64,000 nt of DNA from Marinomonas spartinae (GTDB lineage Bacteria > Pseudomonadota > Gammaproteobacteria > Pseudomonadales > Marinomonadaceae), in the NCBI RefSeq assembly GCF_016461715.1, contig NZ_JAEMUI010000007.1, positions 1 to 64,000 of the forward strand, read 5' to 3'. Numbering within the stretch: the stretch's first letter is position 1; every line of letters starts with the position of its first letter. Position numbers and translations under genes: made by a program. A model generated the notes under the pieces. The model worked only from the letters and a program-made list of their open reading frames with translations, was not told where the DNA came from and did not search any database. Positions 35,361-44,526 of the stretch are shown one piece after another.

Positions 35361-37008
35361 TAAAAAAAAGATCCTTTTAGTTGAGGATTCTTTTCCAACA
35401 CAGTCGCTTATAAGAAACATTCTTTCTTCTCATGAGTTAGAAGTGATCATTGTCGCGTCAAATAAAGAAGCGAAAAAAATGGTTGATGAGAATGAATTTC
35501 ATCTCATTATATTGGACGTGAATCTAGAGGACGGGCCAAGCCAGTCTTTTATGAAATACATTCATGAGAAAAATAGTCGGCTTCCCGTGGTCGTTTTAAC
35601 AGGAGATTTAGAAAATAAAATCATTTCTGATTTTTATGAGTTGGGAGCAAAAGATTTTTTGCATAAGCCGATCAACGTCTATCTTTTTTCTAGAAAAATT
35701 ATCAGTGTCATTGAAAGTTACAGCGTAGAGCTTGAAGAACTAAGAAAAACCGTATTATTAGAAAGAATAATGCATGATAAAGACCAAGAGGAAGCCTTAG
35801 CTTTTTACGTTTACGATCATATCATCAATAAAAACATAAAAGAACTGGATGGTGTTGAGCACGCAAGCCTTTCTCATGGTAAGTTTTGCGGCGATATCTT
35901 AATGCAAGTGGTGAAACCGAATGGTAATTTGATGATTATGTTAGCAGATGCAACGGGCCATGGTATGGCGGCCGCACTGACTATTTATCCTATGGTGACG
36001 ACCTTTACTTCTTTGATTAACAAAGGATTTTCCACTGCTGCAATTTTATTGGAGCTGAATAAAAAACACACGCAAACAGTACCACATAATCGTTTTATTT
36101 CCTGCATTATGATTGAAGTTCTCTATCAGGAAAATGAAATTTCTATCTGGAACGCCGGGATGCCAGATGTGTTATTGATGGATAAAAATAATCAGCCTTT
36201 CACCCGAGTAAAATCCAAGAATATGGCATTGGGAATACTTAGTAATGATTTGATAACGACTAAGTTTGATCGTTTTTCTTTGGAAGAGGTTGGCTTTGCG
36301 ATGCTGATGAGTGATGGCGTCATAGAAAATAAAATAGCCAATGGAAAGCTACTCTCATTTCAAGAAATTTATCAAGATCTTGAATCTAACCGTTTGCACC
36401 CTTTGGATGTTATTAATAAATATCATGCTCTCAGTGAATCTATTGATGATGCTGATGATATGTCTTTCTCTTATGTTGATTTTTTTAAGGTAAAAAAGAG
36501 CCTATCGAATATTCTGCAAACAGATCAAAGTAGGAAGGACATTGGTGATATCGAGTTTCGTTCTGTTCTGATGGGAAAAGCACTTGCAAATGAAGAAATT
36601 GTATCTAGTTTTATTACTATGCTTGAAAAATATCCGTTTCCTACTGATTTTTTGCAAAAGGTATTTTTAGTACTAACTGAGCTGGTGAGTAATGCGATTG
36701 ATCATGGTGTTTTGAGCCTTTCCTCAGAGTTAAAGGAAAAGAACTTTTTTGAATATTTAGAACAGCGATCTGAAGGTTTAAAAAAAGTGTTAGATAATGA
36801 TTTTATTGAGATAACCGTCGAATGGCTTGCGAAAGACATGAGAATGATGATTGGTGTTAAAGACAGCGGTAAAGGGTATGACGTGTCAGTATTAGGGGAT
36901 AGTGATGATACCGAATTGCACGGTAGAGGACTCAAACTCATTAGAAAAGTCAGTGAGTCTTATTGTTACGATAAAACAGAAAATAAAACGACAGTTCTTA
37001 TTGCTTAA
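35353..37008 (+). CDS. REC-PP2C-HATPase partner-switch regulator (HsbR-like)
   Basis: About 551 residues. Receiver domain at 1-120 (acidic pocket EDS, phosphoacceptor Asp55 in IILDVNLED, Lys in FLHKPIN); a SpoIIE-type PP2C phosphatase at about 170-390 (ADATGHGMAAALTIYP, SDGVIENK); a GHKL ATPase at about 405-551 (LTELVSNAIDHGV N-box, GVKDSGKGYDVS). This is the architecture of Pseudomonas HsbR, which phosphorylates and dephosphorylates its STAS partner. I chose ATG 35353, which overlaps the STAS stop; a TTG 18 bp upstream is an alternative. It likely takes phosphate from the CheA below and outputs through the STAS protein. Confidence 0.88.
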   Translation: MNNKKKILLVEDSFPTQSLIRNILSSHELEVIIVASNKEAKKMVDENEFHLIILDVNLEDGPSQSFMKYIHEKNSRLPVVVLTGDLENKIISDFYELGAKDFLHKPINVYLFSRKIISVIESYSVELEELRKTVLLERIMHDKDQEEALAFYVYDHIINKNIKELDGVEHASLSHGKFCGDILMQVVKPNGNLMIMLADATGHGMAAALTIYPMVTTFTSLINKGFSTAAILLELNKKHTQTVPHNRFISCIMIEVLYQENEISIWNAGMPDVLLMDKNNQPFTRVKSKNMALGILSNDLITTKFDRFSLEEVGFAMLMSDGVIENKIANGKLLSFQEIYQDLESNRLHPLDVINKYHALSESIDDADDMSFSYVDFFKVKKSLSNILQTDQSRKDIGDIEFRSVLMGKALANEEIVSSFITMLEKYPFPTDFLQKVFLVLTELVSNAIDHGVLSLSSELKEKNFFEYLEQRSEGLKKVLDNDFIEITVEWLAKDMRMMIGVKDSGKGYDVSVLGDSDDTELHGRGLKLIRKVSESYCYDKTENKTTVLIA

Positions 37009-37021
37009 ATAGGGTGTAGAG

Positions 37022-37387
37022 ATGGCTAAAAAATTGTTGATTGTTGATGATTCTCCTTCGGTTCGCCAAATGATTGAAGCGACATTAAAGGGCGCTGGCT
37101 ATGCGGTTACGGCGGCAAAAGATGGTCAGGAAGCATTTGAAAAATGCCGGAGTGAACGATTTGACTTTGTTCTGACCGATCAGAATATGCCCCGTATGGA
37201 TGGTATTACATTAATTAAATCCTTACGAGCTATGTCGGCTTATGCACGAGTGCCTTTAATCGTTCTGACGACAGAAGCTGGTGATGCCTTGAAAAGTCAG
37301 GGTAGGGCAGCGGGCGCAACGGGCTGGATGGTGAAGCCCTTTGATCCTTCTAAACTGTTGGATGTGGTGAAAAAAGTGCTTGGCTAG
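37022..37387 (+). CDS. cheY: CheY-like response regulator
   Basis: 121 residues, a single receiver domain. Asp9/Asp10 (IVDDSP), phosphoacceptor Asp53 in LTDQNMPRMDG, Thr in LTTEAGD, Lys in VKPFDP. No output domain, so it should act on a motor or partner protein. Spacing after the previous gene is 13 bp. It is followed by CheA, whose linker is rich in a repeated short motif. Confidence 0.93.
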   Translation: MAKKLLIVDDSPSVRQMIEATLKGAGYAVTAAKDGQEAFEKCRSERFDFVLTDQNMPRMDGITLIKSLRAMSAYARVPLIVLTTEAGDALKSQGRAAGATGWMVKPFDPSKLLDVVKKVLG

Positions 37388-37453
37388 CATAGTGTACGAG
37401 CGCATTTAGTAAAACGTTCCGTCGATTCATTATTGATTACAGTTGAGTTGTGT

Positions 37454-39562
37454 ATGGATGATATGAGCCAATTCCGTGAGATGTTTTTTGAGGAAGCCCA
37501 AGAGCATCTAGAAACCATGGAGACCTTTTTGCTGGATTATGATCCAGAAGGTGAGCCCGATATTGAGGCACTCAATAGTGTGTTTCGTGCGGCTCACTCT
37601 ATTAAGGGTGGGAGTGACATTTTTGGTTTTAAGGCCATGACTGGGTTGACCCATGTGATGGAAAACCTGCTTGACTCAGCACGTAACCAAGAACTGTTTT
37701 TAACCAATGATTTGATCACTGTTTTACTAGAAACTATTGATTTATTAAAAATCATTCTCAATAACTATCATGAAGAGATTGAGATTGATTGGGACGAAGT
37801 GGAGTCAGGTAAGACACGATTGAAAAGTGTTCTGCAAGAAGCTCACGATGTTCAGAAAGAGGCTGTGCAAAAAAGCCCTGTGCAAGAAGAAGCAAGTGAA
37901 TTAACAGCCTCTGATGCTGAAGATGAAGGTTTTGGTTTTTTTGAGCAAGAGATAGTGGACGCAAATGACACTGAGCTTGAAGACGAAGGTTTTGGTTTTT
38001 TTGAGCAGGAGGTAGCGGGCTCAAATGACAGTGCTCTTGACGATGAAGGTTTTGGCTTTTTTGAGCAAGAGACTGAAGAGATAAATGGCAGCAGTGGTCT
38101 TGAAGACGAAGGATTTGGTTTTTTCGAAACAGCGTCTTTAGAAGAAGAAACGGCGGAAGAGTCTCAAGGGTATGGCTTTTTTCAAGAAAGACTTGAGACC
38201 GATATGGCTTCATCATCACCCAGTGATCAGCAAAGCAAGGAGGAGATTCATCCTTCACAAGGTAATCAAATGCCCAGCGCGGTCTCGACGACCAAGCTAA
38301 CGTCCGCCAAGGAGGATAAAACGCCTGTTGTGAAAGGCAAAGCGGCAGCCGAGAGTAAGTCATCAGAATCCGCCAGTATCCGAGTAGAGACCGTTAAAAT
38401 TGATAAGCTGGTCAACCTTGTCGGTGAGTTAGTCATTACTCAGTCCATGTTGAATCTGATTGGCAGTGAAGCGCAAGAAAGCATTGCCGAAAAAATGCAA
38501 ACGGCATTAACCGAGCTTGAGCGCAATACTCGTGAAATTCAAGAAGCCGTGATGTCCGTGAGGATGTTACCTATTTCCTTTGTGTTTAATCGTTTTCCAC
38601 GCTTAGTTCGAGATTTATCGAATAAGTTAACCAAGAACATTGAGCTGGTGATCGAAGGTGGAAGCACAGAAATAGACAAGAACCTAGTCGAGAAAATTTC
38701 GGACCCACTTACACACCTTATTCGTAACAGCGTTGATCATGGTATTGAACCGCCTGCAGAGCGTATTGCCAAGGGCAAACCTGAAAAAGGCGTAGTGAAG
38801 CTGATTGCTTCGCAAAGGGGGGGGGAAATTGTGATTACCGTTAGCGACGATGGAGCGGGTCTTAATAAAGAACGCATTTTAAATAAAGCGCTAGAGAAAG
38901 GTATTTCCCTGCCTGATCCCTTAACCGATGCCGCCATTTGGTTGTTGATTTTTGCCCCTGGCTTTTCCACCGCCGCTGAGGTGACGGATGTGTCTGGCCG
39001 AGGCGTGGGTATGGATGTGGTGAGGCGCAATATTGAGGCATTAGGTGGGCGGGTCAGTATCGAGTCAAATCAAGGTGTAGGGACGACCTTTGAAATTCGC
39101 TTACCGCTTACCTTGGCAATACTGGATGGGATGTGTGTTGAAAACGCAAGCCAAGTTTTTGTGATTCCACTGGTGAACATTGTAGAAAGTATTCAGCCAT
39201 TAGAGAGTCAAATAAAAGTGATGCAAAACAGGCAATTGCTATGGGTACGGGATGAATATTGGCCATTGATTAACTTAGAAGAAGCGCTTTATGGCGGTCA
39301 GCATCCTGTCAATATCAGTGAATCCATTGTGGTATTGGTGGAAACTGCGAAAAGACGATATGGGCTGATCGTCGATGGCTTGCTGGGGCAGCAGCAAGTG
39401 GTGATCAAAAGCCTTGAGCGACACTATCGTCGTGTCAAAGGCGTGGCTGGCGCAACCATCATGGGGGACGGCAGTGTGGCATTAATTTTAGATATTGAAT
39501 CGTTAGTCAGTTCTCAATCATTGGAACTCGAAGAGGAGATTGATCATGTCATCCTTACCTAA
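37454..39562 (+). CDS. cheA: Chemotaxis histidine kinase CheA
   Basis: 702 residues. Hpt/P1 with His48 in FRAAHSIKGG; an acidic linker (~150-250) with four or five copies of DEGFGFFEQE instead of a clear P2 domain; P3 dimerisation (~290-350); P4 HATPase (LIRNSVDHGIE, SDDGAGLN, GRGVGMDVV); P5 CheW-like C-terminus. The frame begins at TTG 37433, but ATG 37454 gives the usual MxDMSQFREMFFEEAQ start. The kinase should phosphorylate CheY and the REC of the PP2C protein. It overlaps CheW by 17 bp. Confidence 0.93.
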   Translation: MDDMSQFREMFFEEAQEHLETMETFLLDYDPEGEPDIEALNSVFRAAHSIKGGSDIFGFKAMTGLTHVMENLLDSARNQELFLTNDLITVLLETIDLLKIILNNYHEEIEIDWDEVESGKTRLKSVLQEAHDVQKEAVQKSPVQEEASELTASDAEDEGFGFFEQEIVDANDTELEDEGFGFFEQEVAGSNDSALDDEGFGFFEQETEEINGSSGLEDEGFGFFETASLEEETAEESQGYGFFQERLETDMASSSPSDQQSKEEIHPSQGNQMPSAVSTTKLTSAKEDKTPVVKGKAAAESKSSESASIRVETVKIDKLVNLVGELVITQSMLNLIGSEAQESIAEKMQTALTELERNTREIQEAVMSVRMLPISFVFNRFPRLVRDLSNKLTKNIELVIEGGSTEIDKNLVEKISDPLTHLIRNSVDHGIEPPAERIAKGKPEKGVVKLIASQRGGEIVITVSDDGAGLNKERILNKALEKGISLPDPLTDAAIWLLIFAPGFSTAAEVTDVSGRGVGMDVVRRNIEALGGRVSIESNQGVGTTFEIRLPLTLAILDGMCVENASQVFVIPLVNIVESIQPLESQIKVMQNRQLLWVRDEYWPLINLEEALYGGQHPVNISESIVVLVETAKRRYGLIVDGLLGQQQVVIKSLERHYRRVKGVAGATIMGDGSVALILDIESLVSSQSLELEEEIDHVILT
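37921..38130 (+). repeat. 60-bp tandem repeat inside cheA
   Basis: Copies start near 37922, 37982, 38042 and 38105, with period 60, 60 and 63 bp, so the unit is 20 (or 21) residues. Each begins with the coding block for DEGFGFFEQE; a degenerate QGYGFFQE follows at ~38165. The block itself is more conserved than the spacer. Confidence 0.85.
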
Positions 39563-40037
39563 TAGCAGTGCTGTGCATTCTGTAACAAAAGAGTTTCTCG
39601 CCTTTGTATTGGGAGATGAGACATATGCACTCGATATTATGTCCGTGAAAGAGATTCGGGGTTACGAACCAGTGACCAAAATAGCCAATGCGCCTAACTA
39701 CATAAAAGGGGTGATTAATCTACGAGGGGACATCGTTCCTATTGTGGACTTGCGCATCAAATTTGGTGTGGGAGAGCCCAGTTACAATGAGTGGACTATC
39801 GTCATTATGCTCAATATCAAGGATCGCATTCTCGGTATTGTGGTTGATGGTGTATCGGATGTGATGAACTTTGAAGAAGAAGACATTAAGCCCGCGCCAG
39901 AGTTTGGGGCCGCTTTCGACAGTCGTTATTTGGATGGGTTGGCGGCGGTAGATGATCTAATGGTCATCGTGGTAGACATTGAGGCTCTGGTTTCCAGTGA
40001 AGAGCTGGGATTATTTGACACGGTAGATACTGTTTAG
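39546..40037 (+). CDS. cheW: Chemotaxis adaptor CheW
   Basis: 163 residues, a single CheW domain. KEFLAFVLGDETYALDIMSV, then IKGVINLRGDIVPIVDLRIKFG, and a C-terminal helix. It couples the MCPs to CheA. ATG 39546 has AGAGGAG seven bases upstream; the longer frame with TTG 39540 is less likely. The start lies inside the end of cheA. Confidence 0.92.
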   Translation: MSSLPNSSAVHSVTKEFLAFVLGDETYALDIMSVKEIRGYEPVTKIANAPNYIKGVINLRGDIVPIVDLRIKFGVGEPSYNEWTIVIMLNIKDRILGIVVDGVSDVMNFEEEDIKPAPEFGAAFDSRYLDGLAAVDDLMVIVVDIEALVSSEELGLFDTVDTV

Positions 40038-40047
40038 GGAGAGGGCA

Positions 40048-42990
40048 ATGAGTGTCTTTTCGAATATAAAATTGTCTTTCAAATTTCTGGTATTAGGACT
40101 TCTGGCGTGTTTATGCATTGTGATTCCCACGAAGTTTTTTTACGAAGTTGAGACGGGGTTAGTCGAGGCTTCTAAACAGGAGCTTAATGGTATCGAACCG
40201 TCTACTAGTGTGCTTTTTTTGATAAAAAAAATTCAGGAATATAGAGGCTTAACGGCCATTTATCTCAATCAAAGTAATGATGACAATAAGGCATTATCTG
40301 CCAAAGGAAGTGAGGTATTAGCTGCTTTCAAGCAGGTTGGTGAGTTGCTAAATAGTCAGTACCCTAAATCGCTAATGCTAACGCAATTGAGTCGTGCGCA
40401 AACAGCGTTTTCTGAACTTAAAGCACGCGTTGAGTCGAAAACGGTGTTACCAAGTGAGGCATTTGCTCAACAAACAGATGTCGTCAATGTACTGATGTAC
40501 GGTGTTATTCCTGCGATTATGGAGACCTCAGGGTTAAGTTATGACCCTGTGGCGAACTCTTATCACTTGATTATTGCGACGAACGACAACCTTCCCGCCT
40601 TGATTGAATATATGGCTCAGTTGCGGGGGCAGGGGGCTGCGGCGTTATCTAAAGGAATAGTCAATCCTGCCCAGCTTACCAGCATTAACTCACTCTCCTC
40701 TTTATTGCAATCAGCAGAGCAAAAACTATTTCATAATTTAGAGGTATCATCGAAATCGGGCGATAACCTGCAAGTCAACGCTTTGTTGGCCAAAATGAAG
40801 GGGCTGGATACGAGCATTAGTCAACTACTAAAGGTTGTCGACGAAGAGATACTTAGTAAAGACATTACCACTTATAACCCGAACTCTTTTTTTGAGGAAA
40901 GTTCGGCGATCATTAACCAGCTTTACCTCTTTGGGCAATCTAGTAATCAAGTATTATCCTCTATGATGCTTGAGCGTATTAAACAAGCTAACCAAACGAT
41001 ACTCACTAACCTCAGTATTATCGGTGCTTTGATTGCGCTACTGCTGATTATCTCAATCGGTGTGATTCGCTCACTTAAGAGCAGTTTGGAGTTGCTTATT
41101 AAGGCGGTTGATGGAGTGTCTAATGGCAACTTTGCCGTTCAGCTAAAGACGGCTCGTAAAGATGAATTTGGACCAATTAACCGGGGCTTAATGAAAATGG
41201 CGCAGAGTTTGTCGAAAGCCCGTGATGAGCGAGATAGGATACAAACTGAAATAGAAGCAAGATTGATTGAAACAACGAGAATAGAGCAAGCTTTAAACGT
41301 CACCTCTACCAATGTGATGGTCGTTGATAATGAGCATAAAATCATTTATGCAAACCATTCTCTGACGGCGATGTTGACGAATGCCGAAGGTGAGCTACGT
41401 AAAGTGTTACCTAATTTCAAGGCTAGCAGAATGGTAGGAAGTCACTTAAGTCTTTTTAATCAGGACACTGCAACGGACTCTTTAGCCCTAGAGGAATTAT
41501 CCAGTAGCAAGGACACACAAATAACCTTAGGAAATTTGTTTTTTAGGGTGAACGCCAACCCGATAGTCAGTGCTAACGGTGAGTGTCTTGGTTCGGTCAT
41601 AGAGTGGTTAGATCGAACGTCTGAGATAGAAGCTGAGAATGAAATTGCGGCAATTGTCGAGCAAGCATCCAAAGGTAATTTTTCTCAACGCATTAGCATG
41701 AGTAATAAAATAGGCTTTATGAAGTTTATTTCTGACTCGCTAAACCATCTTGTGAAAACCTCAGATGATGGCTTAAAGGACATCAGCCGGGTCTTAATGG
41801 CGTTATCCCAAGGTAATCTAACCGAAAGAATCACTGCCGATTATGAAGGTCAATTTAACGATTTAAAGCGTTACTGTAATCAAACCAGTGAAAACCTCAC
41901 AAAGATGATGGGTGAGATTCGTCATGCAGCGGAGACCATTAAGGGAGCGTCTACTGAAATAGCCAATGGTAATATGGATTTATCTGCTAGAACAGAAACA
42001 CAGGCATCAAGCTTGGAAGAAACCTCATCCAGTATGGCACAAATTACCAGTACGGTTCGATTGAATGCCGATAATGCCAATCAAGCGAATATTCTAGCGG
42101 CTGAAGCTTCTGAAGTGGCGTTAGAAGGGGGGCATTTGATCTCAGAGGTAGTCAATACCATGGCGGCGATTAACGCATCGTCGCAGAAAATTTCAGACAT
42201 TATTGGTGTGATTGATGGTATTGCTTTTCAAACCAATATTCTGGCCTTGAATGCGGCAGTTGAGGCGGCTCGTGCAGGTGAACAAGGGCGAGGTTTTGCG
42301 GTTGTGGCATCAGAAGTGAGGACGCTTGCCCAACGTTCTGCCAATGCGGCTAAAGACATTAAAGGTCTGATTTTGGATTCGGTGGGTAAAATAGAAAATG
42401 GTAATCATTTGGTGGGGCAATCGGGTCAAACCATGGATCGTATTGTTGATTCCATTAAGCGTGTAAACGGCATCATGACGGAAATCGCCAGTGCTTCCGC
42501 TGAGCAAGCATCGGGGGTAGATGAAATAAATAAAGCCATTGTGCAAATGGATGAGATGACGCAACAAAATGCGGCTTTGGTAGAAGAGTCAGCAGCCGCT
42601 GCAGCAAGCATGCAACATCAGGCGAGTTTGTTAACCAATCAGGTGTCTAACTTTGTTTTGAGCCAGTCCGATTACTCCCAAAGCTCGACATTTATAACAA
42701 ACTCTCCTCTGCCCTCACCAGCAGCCTCTAAAGAGACATTGCCACATAAGGTTGGTGCGTCAGTAAATAAGCCAGTGAGTAAAGAACCTTCCACTGTTGC
42801 TAAACCCGTGGAGAAAACGACAACCCAGAAACCAATGATTCAGAAACCACCTGTTGCGAAAAAAGCCTCTGTGGTGTCTCCCAAACTGGTGTCTGAGACG
42901 AAATTAGCACCGAAGGCCAATGTTAAACCCGCTCCGTCAAAACCCGTTACTTCACCCGTTGACGATGATGATGAGTGGGAAGAATTTTAG
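40048..42990 (+). CDS. Large methyl-accepting chemotaxis protein with PAS domain
   Basis: 980 residues. TM1 ~11-30; helical periplasmic sensor ~31-320 (nitrate-sensor-like EYRGLTAIYL), TM2 ~322-341, HAMP ~342-395, a PAS-like region ~415-530 (VMVVDNEHKIIYANHSLTAML), a second HAMP-like stretch, then the MCP signalling domain with tip IAFQTNILALNAAVEAARAG and [22 protein letters not shown] Pro/Lys/Val-rich linker leads to the C-terminal pentapeptide EWEEF, which fits the xWxxF CheR/CheB tether. Ligand unknown. SD is GGAGAGGG. Confidence 0.93.
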   Translation: MSVFSNIKLSFKFLVLGLLACLCIVIPTKFFYEVETGLVEASKQELNGIEPSTSVLFLIKKIQEYRGLTAIYLNQSNDDNKALSAKGSEVLAAFKQVGELLNSQYPKSLMLTQLSRAQTAFSELKARVESKTVLPSEAFAQQTDVVNVLMYGVIPAIMETSGLSYDPVANSYHLIIATNDNLPALIEYMAQLRGQGAAALSKGIVNPAQLTSINSLSSLLQSAEQKLFHNLEVSSKSGDNLQVNALLAKMKGLDTSISQLLKVVDEEILSKDITTYNPNSFFEESSAIINQLYLFGQSSNQVLSSMMLERIKQANQTILTNLSIIGALIALLLIISIGVIRSLKSSLELLIKAVDGVSNGNFAVQLKTARKDEFGPINRGLMKMAQSLSKARDERDRIQTEIEARLIETTRIEQALNVTSTNVMVVDNEHKIIYANHSLTAMLTNAEGELRKVLPNFKASRMVGSHLSLFNQDTATDSLALEELSSSKDTQITLGNLFFRVNANPIVSANGECLGSVIEWLDRTSEIEAENEIAAIVEQASKGNFSQRISMSNKIGFMKFISDSLNHLVKTSDDGLKDISRVLMALSQGNLTERITADYEGQFNDLKRYCNQTSENLTKMMGEIRHAAETIKGASTEIANGNMDLSARTETQASSLEETSSSMAQITSTVRLNADNANQANILAAEASEVALEGGHLISEVVNTMAAINASSQKISDIIGVIDGIAFQTNILALNAAVEAARAGEQGRGFAVVASEVRTLAQRSANAAKDIKGLILDSVGKIENGNHLVGQSGQTMDRIVDSIKRVNGIMTEIASASAEQASGVDEINKAIVQMDEMTQQNAALVEESAAAAASMQHQASLLTNQVSNFVLSQSDYSQSSTFITNSPLPSPAASKETLPHKVGASVNKPVSKEPSTVAKPVEKTTTQKPMIQKPPVAKKASVVSPKLVSETKLAPKANVKPAPSKPVTSPVDDDDEWEEF

Positions 42991-42995
42991 CCGTT

Positions 42996-43799
42996 ATGAC
43001 CGACCCACTAAGAGATTTTGAGTATACGCCTGCTGATTTTAATGTTGTTCGTGAACTTATTCGTCAGGCGGCAGGTATTAGGCTGGCAGATAGTAAAGAC
43101 TCACTAGTCTACAGTCGTTTAGCACCGAGATTGAGGAGTTTTGGTTTTAAGTCAGTGAAGGAATATCTGGCTTTTTTGATGGAAAATGATGAGGAAACAC
43201 AGCACTTTATCAATTTATTGACGACGAATTTAACCTCTTTTTATCGTGAGCCACACCATTTTGAAATATTAACGGAGTTTGTGAAGAGTGGAGAAAAAGT
43301 CCAGCGGGTATGGTGTTCTGCTTCTAGTACGGGGGAGGAACCCTATTCCATTGCCATGACGTTAGTAAAGGCTTTTGAGTCGTTCAATGCCTGCAAAATC
43401 ATTGCGTCAGATATAGACAGCAATGTACTGGCGAAAGCTCAGAAAGGCATTTATGCCTTGAAACAAGTGGACGTGCTGGCGGATAAGAAACGCTTTTTTC
43501 GTAAAGGGACTGGGCCAAACATTGGTTTTGCGAAAGTTATCCCGGAACTTAAAAAAATGATCGAATTCAAGCGCATTAACCTTATGGATGAGAGGTTACC
43601 AATTAATGAACTACAGGATGTGATTTTTTGCCGTAATGTGATGATTTATTTTGATAGAGAAACTCAGTTAGAAATTTTGAAAAAATTAGTCGAAAAACTT
43701 CGTCCGGGTGGCTTGTATGTGGCAGGGCACTCGGAACATTTTTCAGGGATGTCGGAGTATTTGCACCCCATTGGTAAAACCGTATACATGAAAAAGTAA
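42996..43799 (+). CDS. cheR: Chemotaxis methyltransferase CheR
   Basis: 267 residues. N-terminal helical domain (~1-75, RLAPRLRSFGFKSVKEY), then the SAM-binding domain (WCSASSTGEEPYSIAM, FCRNVMIYFD, GHSEHF). It methylates receptor glutamates with S-adenosylmethionine. I chose ATG 42996 just after the MCP stop; the GTG at 42975 would overlap that gene. It should bind the MCP's EWEEF tail. Confidence 0.92.
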   Translation: MTDPLRDFEYTPADFNVVRELIRQAAGIRLADSKDSLVYSRLAPRLRSFGFKSVKEYLAFLMENDEETQHFINLLTTNLTSFYREPHHFEILTEFVKSGEKVQRVWCSASSTGEEPYSIAMTLVKAFESFNACKIIASDIDSNVLAKAQKGIYALKQVDVLADKKRFFRKGTGPNIGFAKVIPELKKMIEFKRINLMDERLPINELQDVIFCRNVMIYFDRETQLEILKKLVEKLRPGGLYVAGHSEHFSGMSEYLHPIGKTVYMKK

Positions 43800-43808
43800 G
43801 GTGTTTAT

Positions 43809-44432
43809 ATGTATTCTTACTCAAAAAGTTTAGAGCACCTAGCGACCCATAAGTACTATGACAATAAGTTTAAAGCCGCTGGTGTTAAGGTCTTACCTGG
43901 TGAATATTACGCGTCAAAAGACGACATTATGATTACCACTTTACTTGGTTCTTGTGTGGCGGCGTGTTTGTTTGATGAAGAGGCGAAAGTTGGAGGACTG
44001 AACCACTTCTTATTACCTGGTGAGGATGGAGACAACAGTATGTTGTCATCATCAGGGCGCTATGGCGTGTATGCCATGGAGCTGTTGGTGAACCATTTGA
44101 TGAAACTAGGGGCAAGGCGGGAACGGATTAAAGCCAAGGTATTTGGTGGTGCGAACGTGATAAAAAGCTTGTCGTCTGCTTCCAGTGTTGGGGAGCGTAA
44201 TGTGGCCTTTATTATGATGTATTTAAAGCAGGAAAATATCCCTGTCTGCTCGTCAAGTGTGTTGGATATTACCCCTCGAAAAGTCAATTTTTTCCCTCAA
44301 AGTGGAAAGGCATTTGTGAAACAGCTTGCCGATATTTACCAATCTGACGTAGTTGCTCAAGAGAAACGCTATCAAGGAAAAGCCAAAGAAGAAGTTGAAA
44401 ACAGTTCAGGCGGTGATATTGATTTCTTTTAG
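43809..44432 (+). CDS. cheD: Receptor glutamine deamidase CheD
   Basis: 207 residues. Cys49 in LLGSCVAACLFD and His66 in GLNHFLLPG are the catalytic pair. It deamidates MCP glutamines and can influence CheY-P phosphatase systems. The C-terminal ~45 residues are an extension rich in charged residues, ending GGDIDFF, similar to the SGDVELF end of the first MCP-like protein in this operon. SD AAGGTG. Confidence 0.92.
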   Translation: MYSYSKSLEHLATHKYYDNKFKAAGVKVLPGEYYASKDDIMITTLLGSCVAACLFDEEAKVGGLNHFLLPGEDGDNSMLSSSGRYGVYAMELLVNHLMKLGARRERIKAKVFGGANVIKSLSSASSVGERNVAFIMMYLKQENIPVCSSSVLDITPRKVNFFPQSGKAFVKQLADIYQSDVVAQEKRYQGKAKEEVENSSGGDIDFF

Positions 44433-44526
44433 TCTAAGACCTTTAGCTATGTTTTGCTAAGGGATCAGTTTGCTAAGACCTGATTTTATAACGATCATTT
44501 TTTATCCATATAAGAGCGAGTTGTAT

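Noticed and set aside
37433-37453. TTG start for cheA (and similar upstream starts of the crotonase, MCP-like, galM, cheB and dctP genes)
   Set aside because: The inner starts have better Shine-Dalgarno spacing or match family N-termini.
37758-38363. 201-codon minus-strand frame opposite cheA
   Set aside because: It is the reverse translation of the repeat-rich CheA linker; Leu/Gln/His-rich repeats mirror that DNA.
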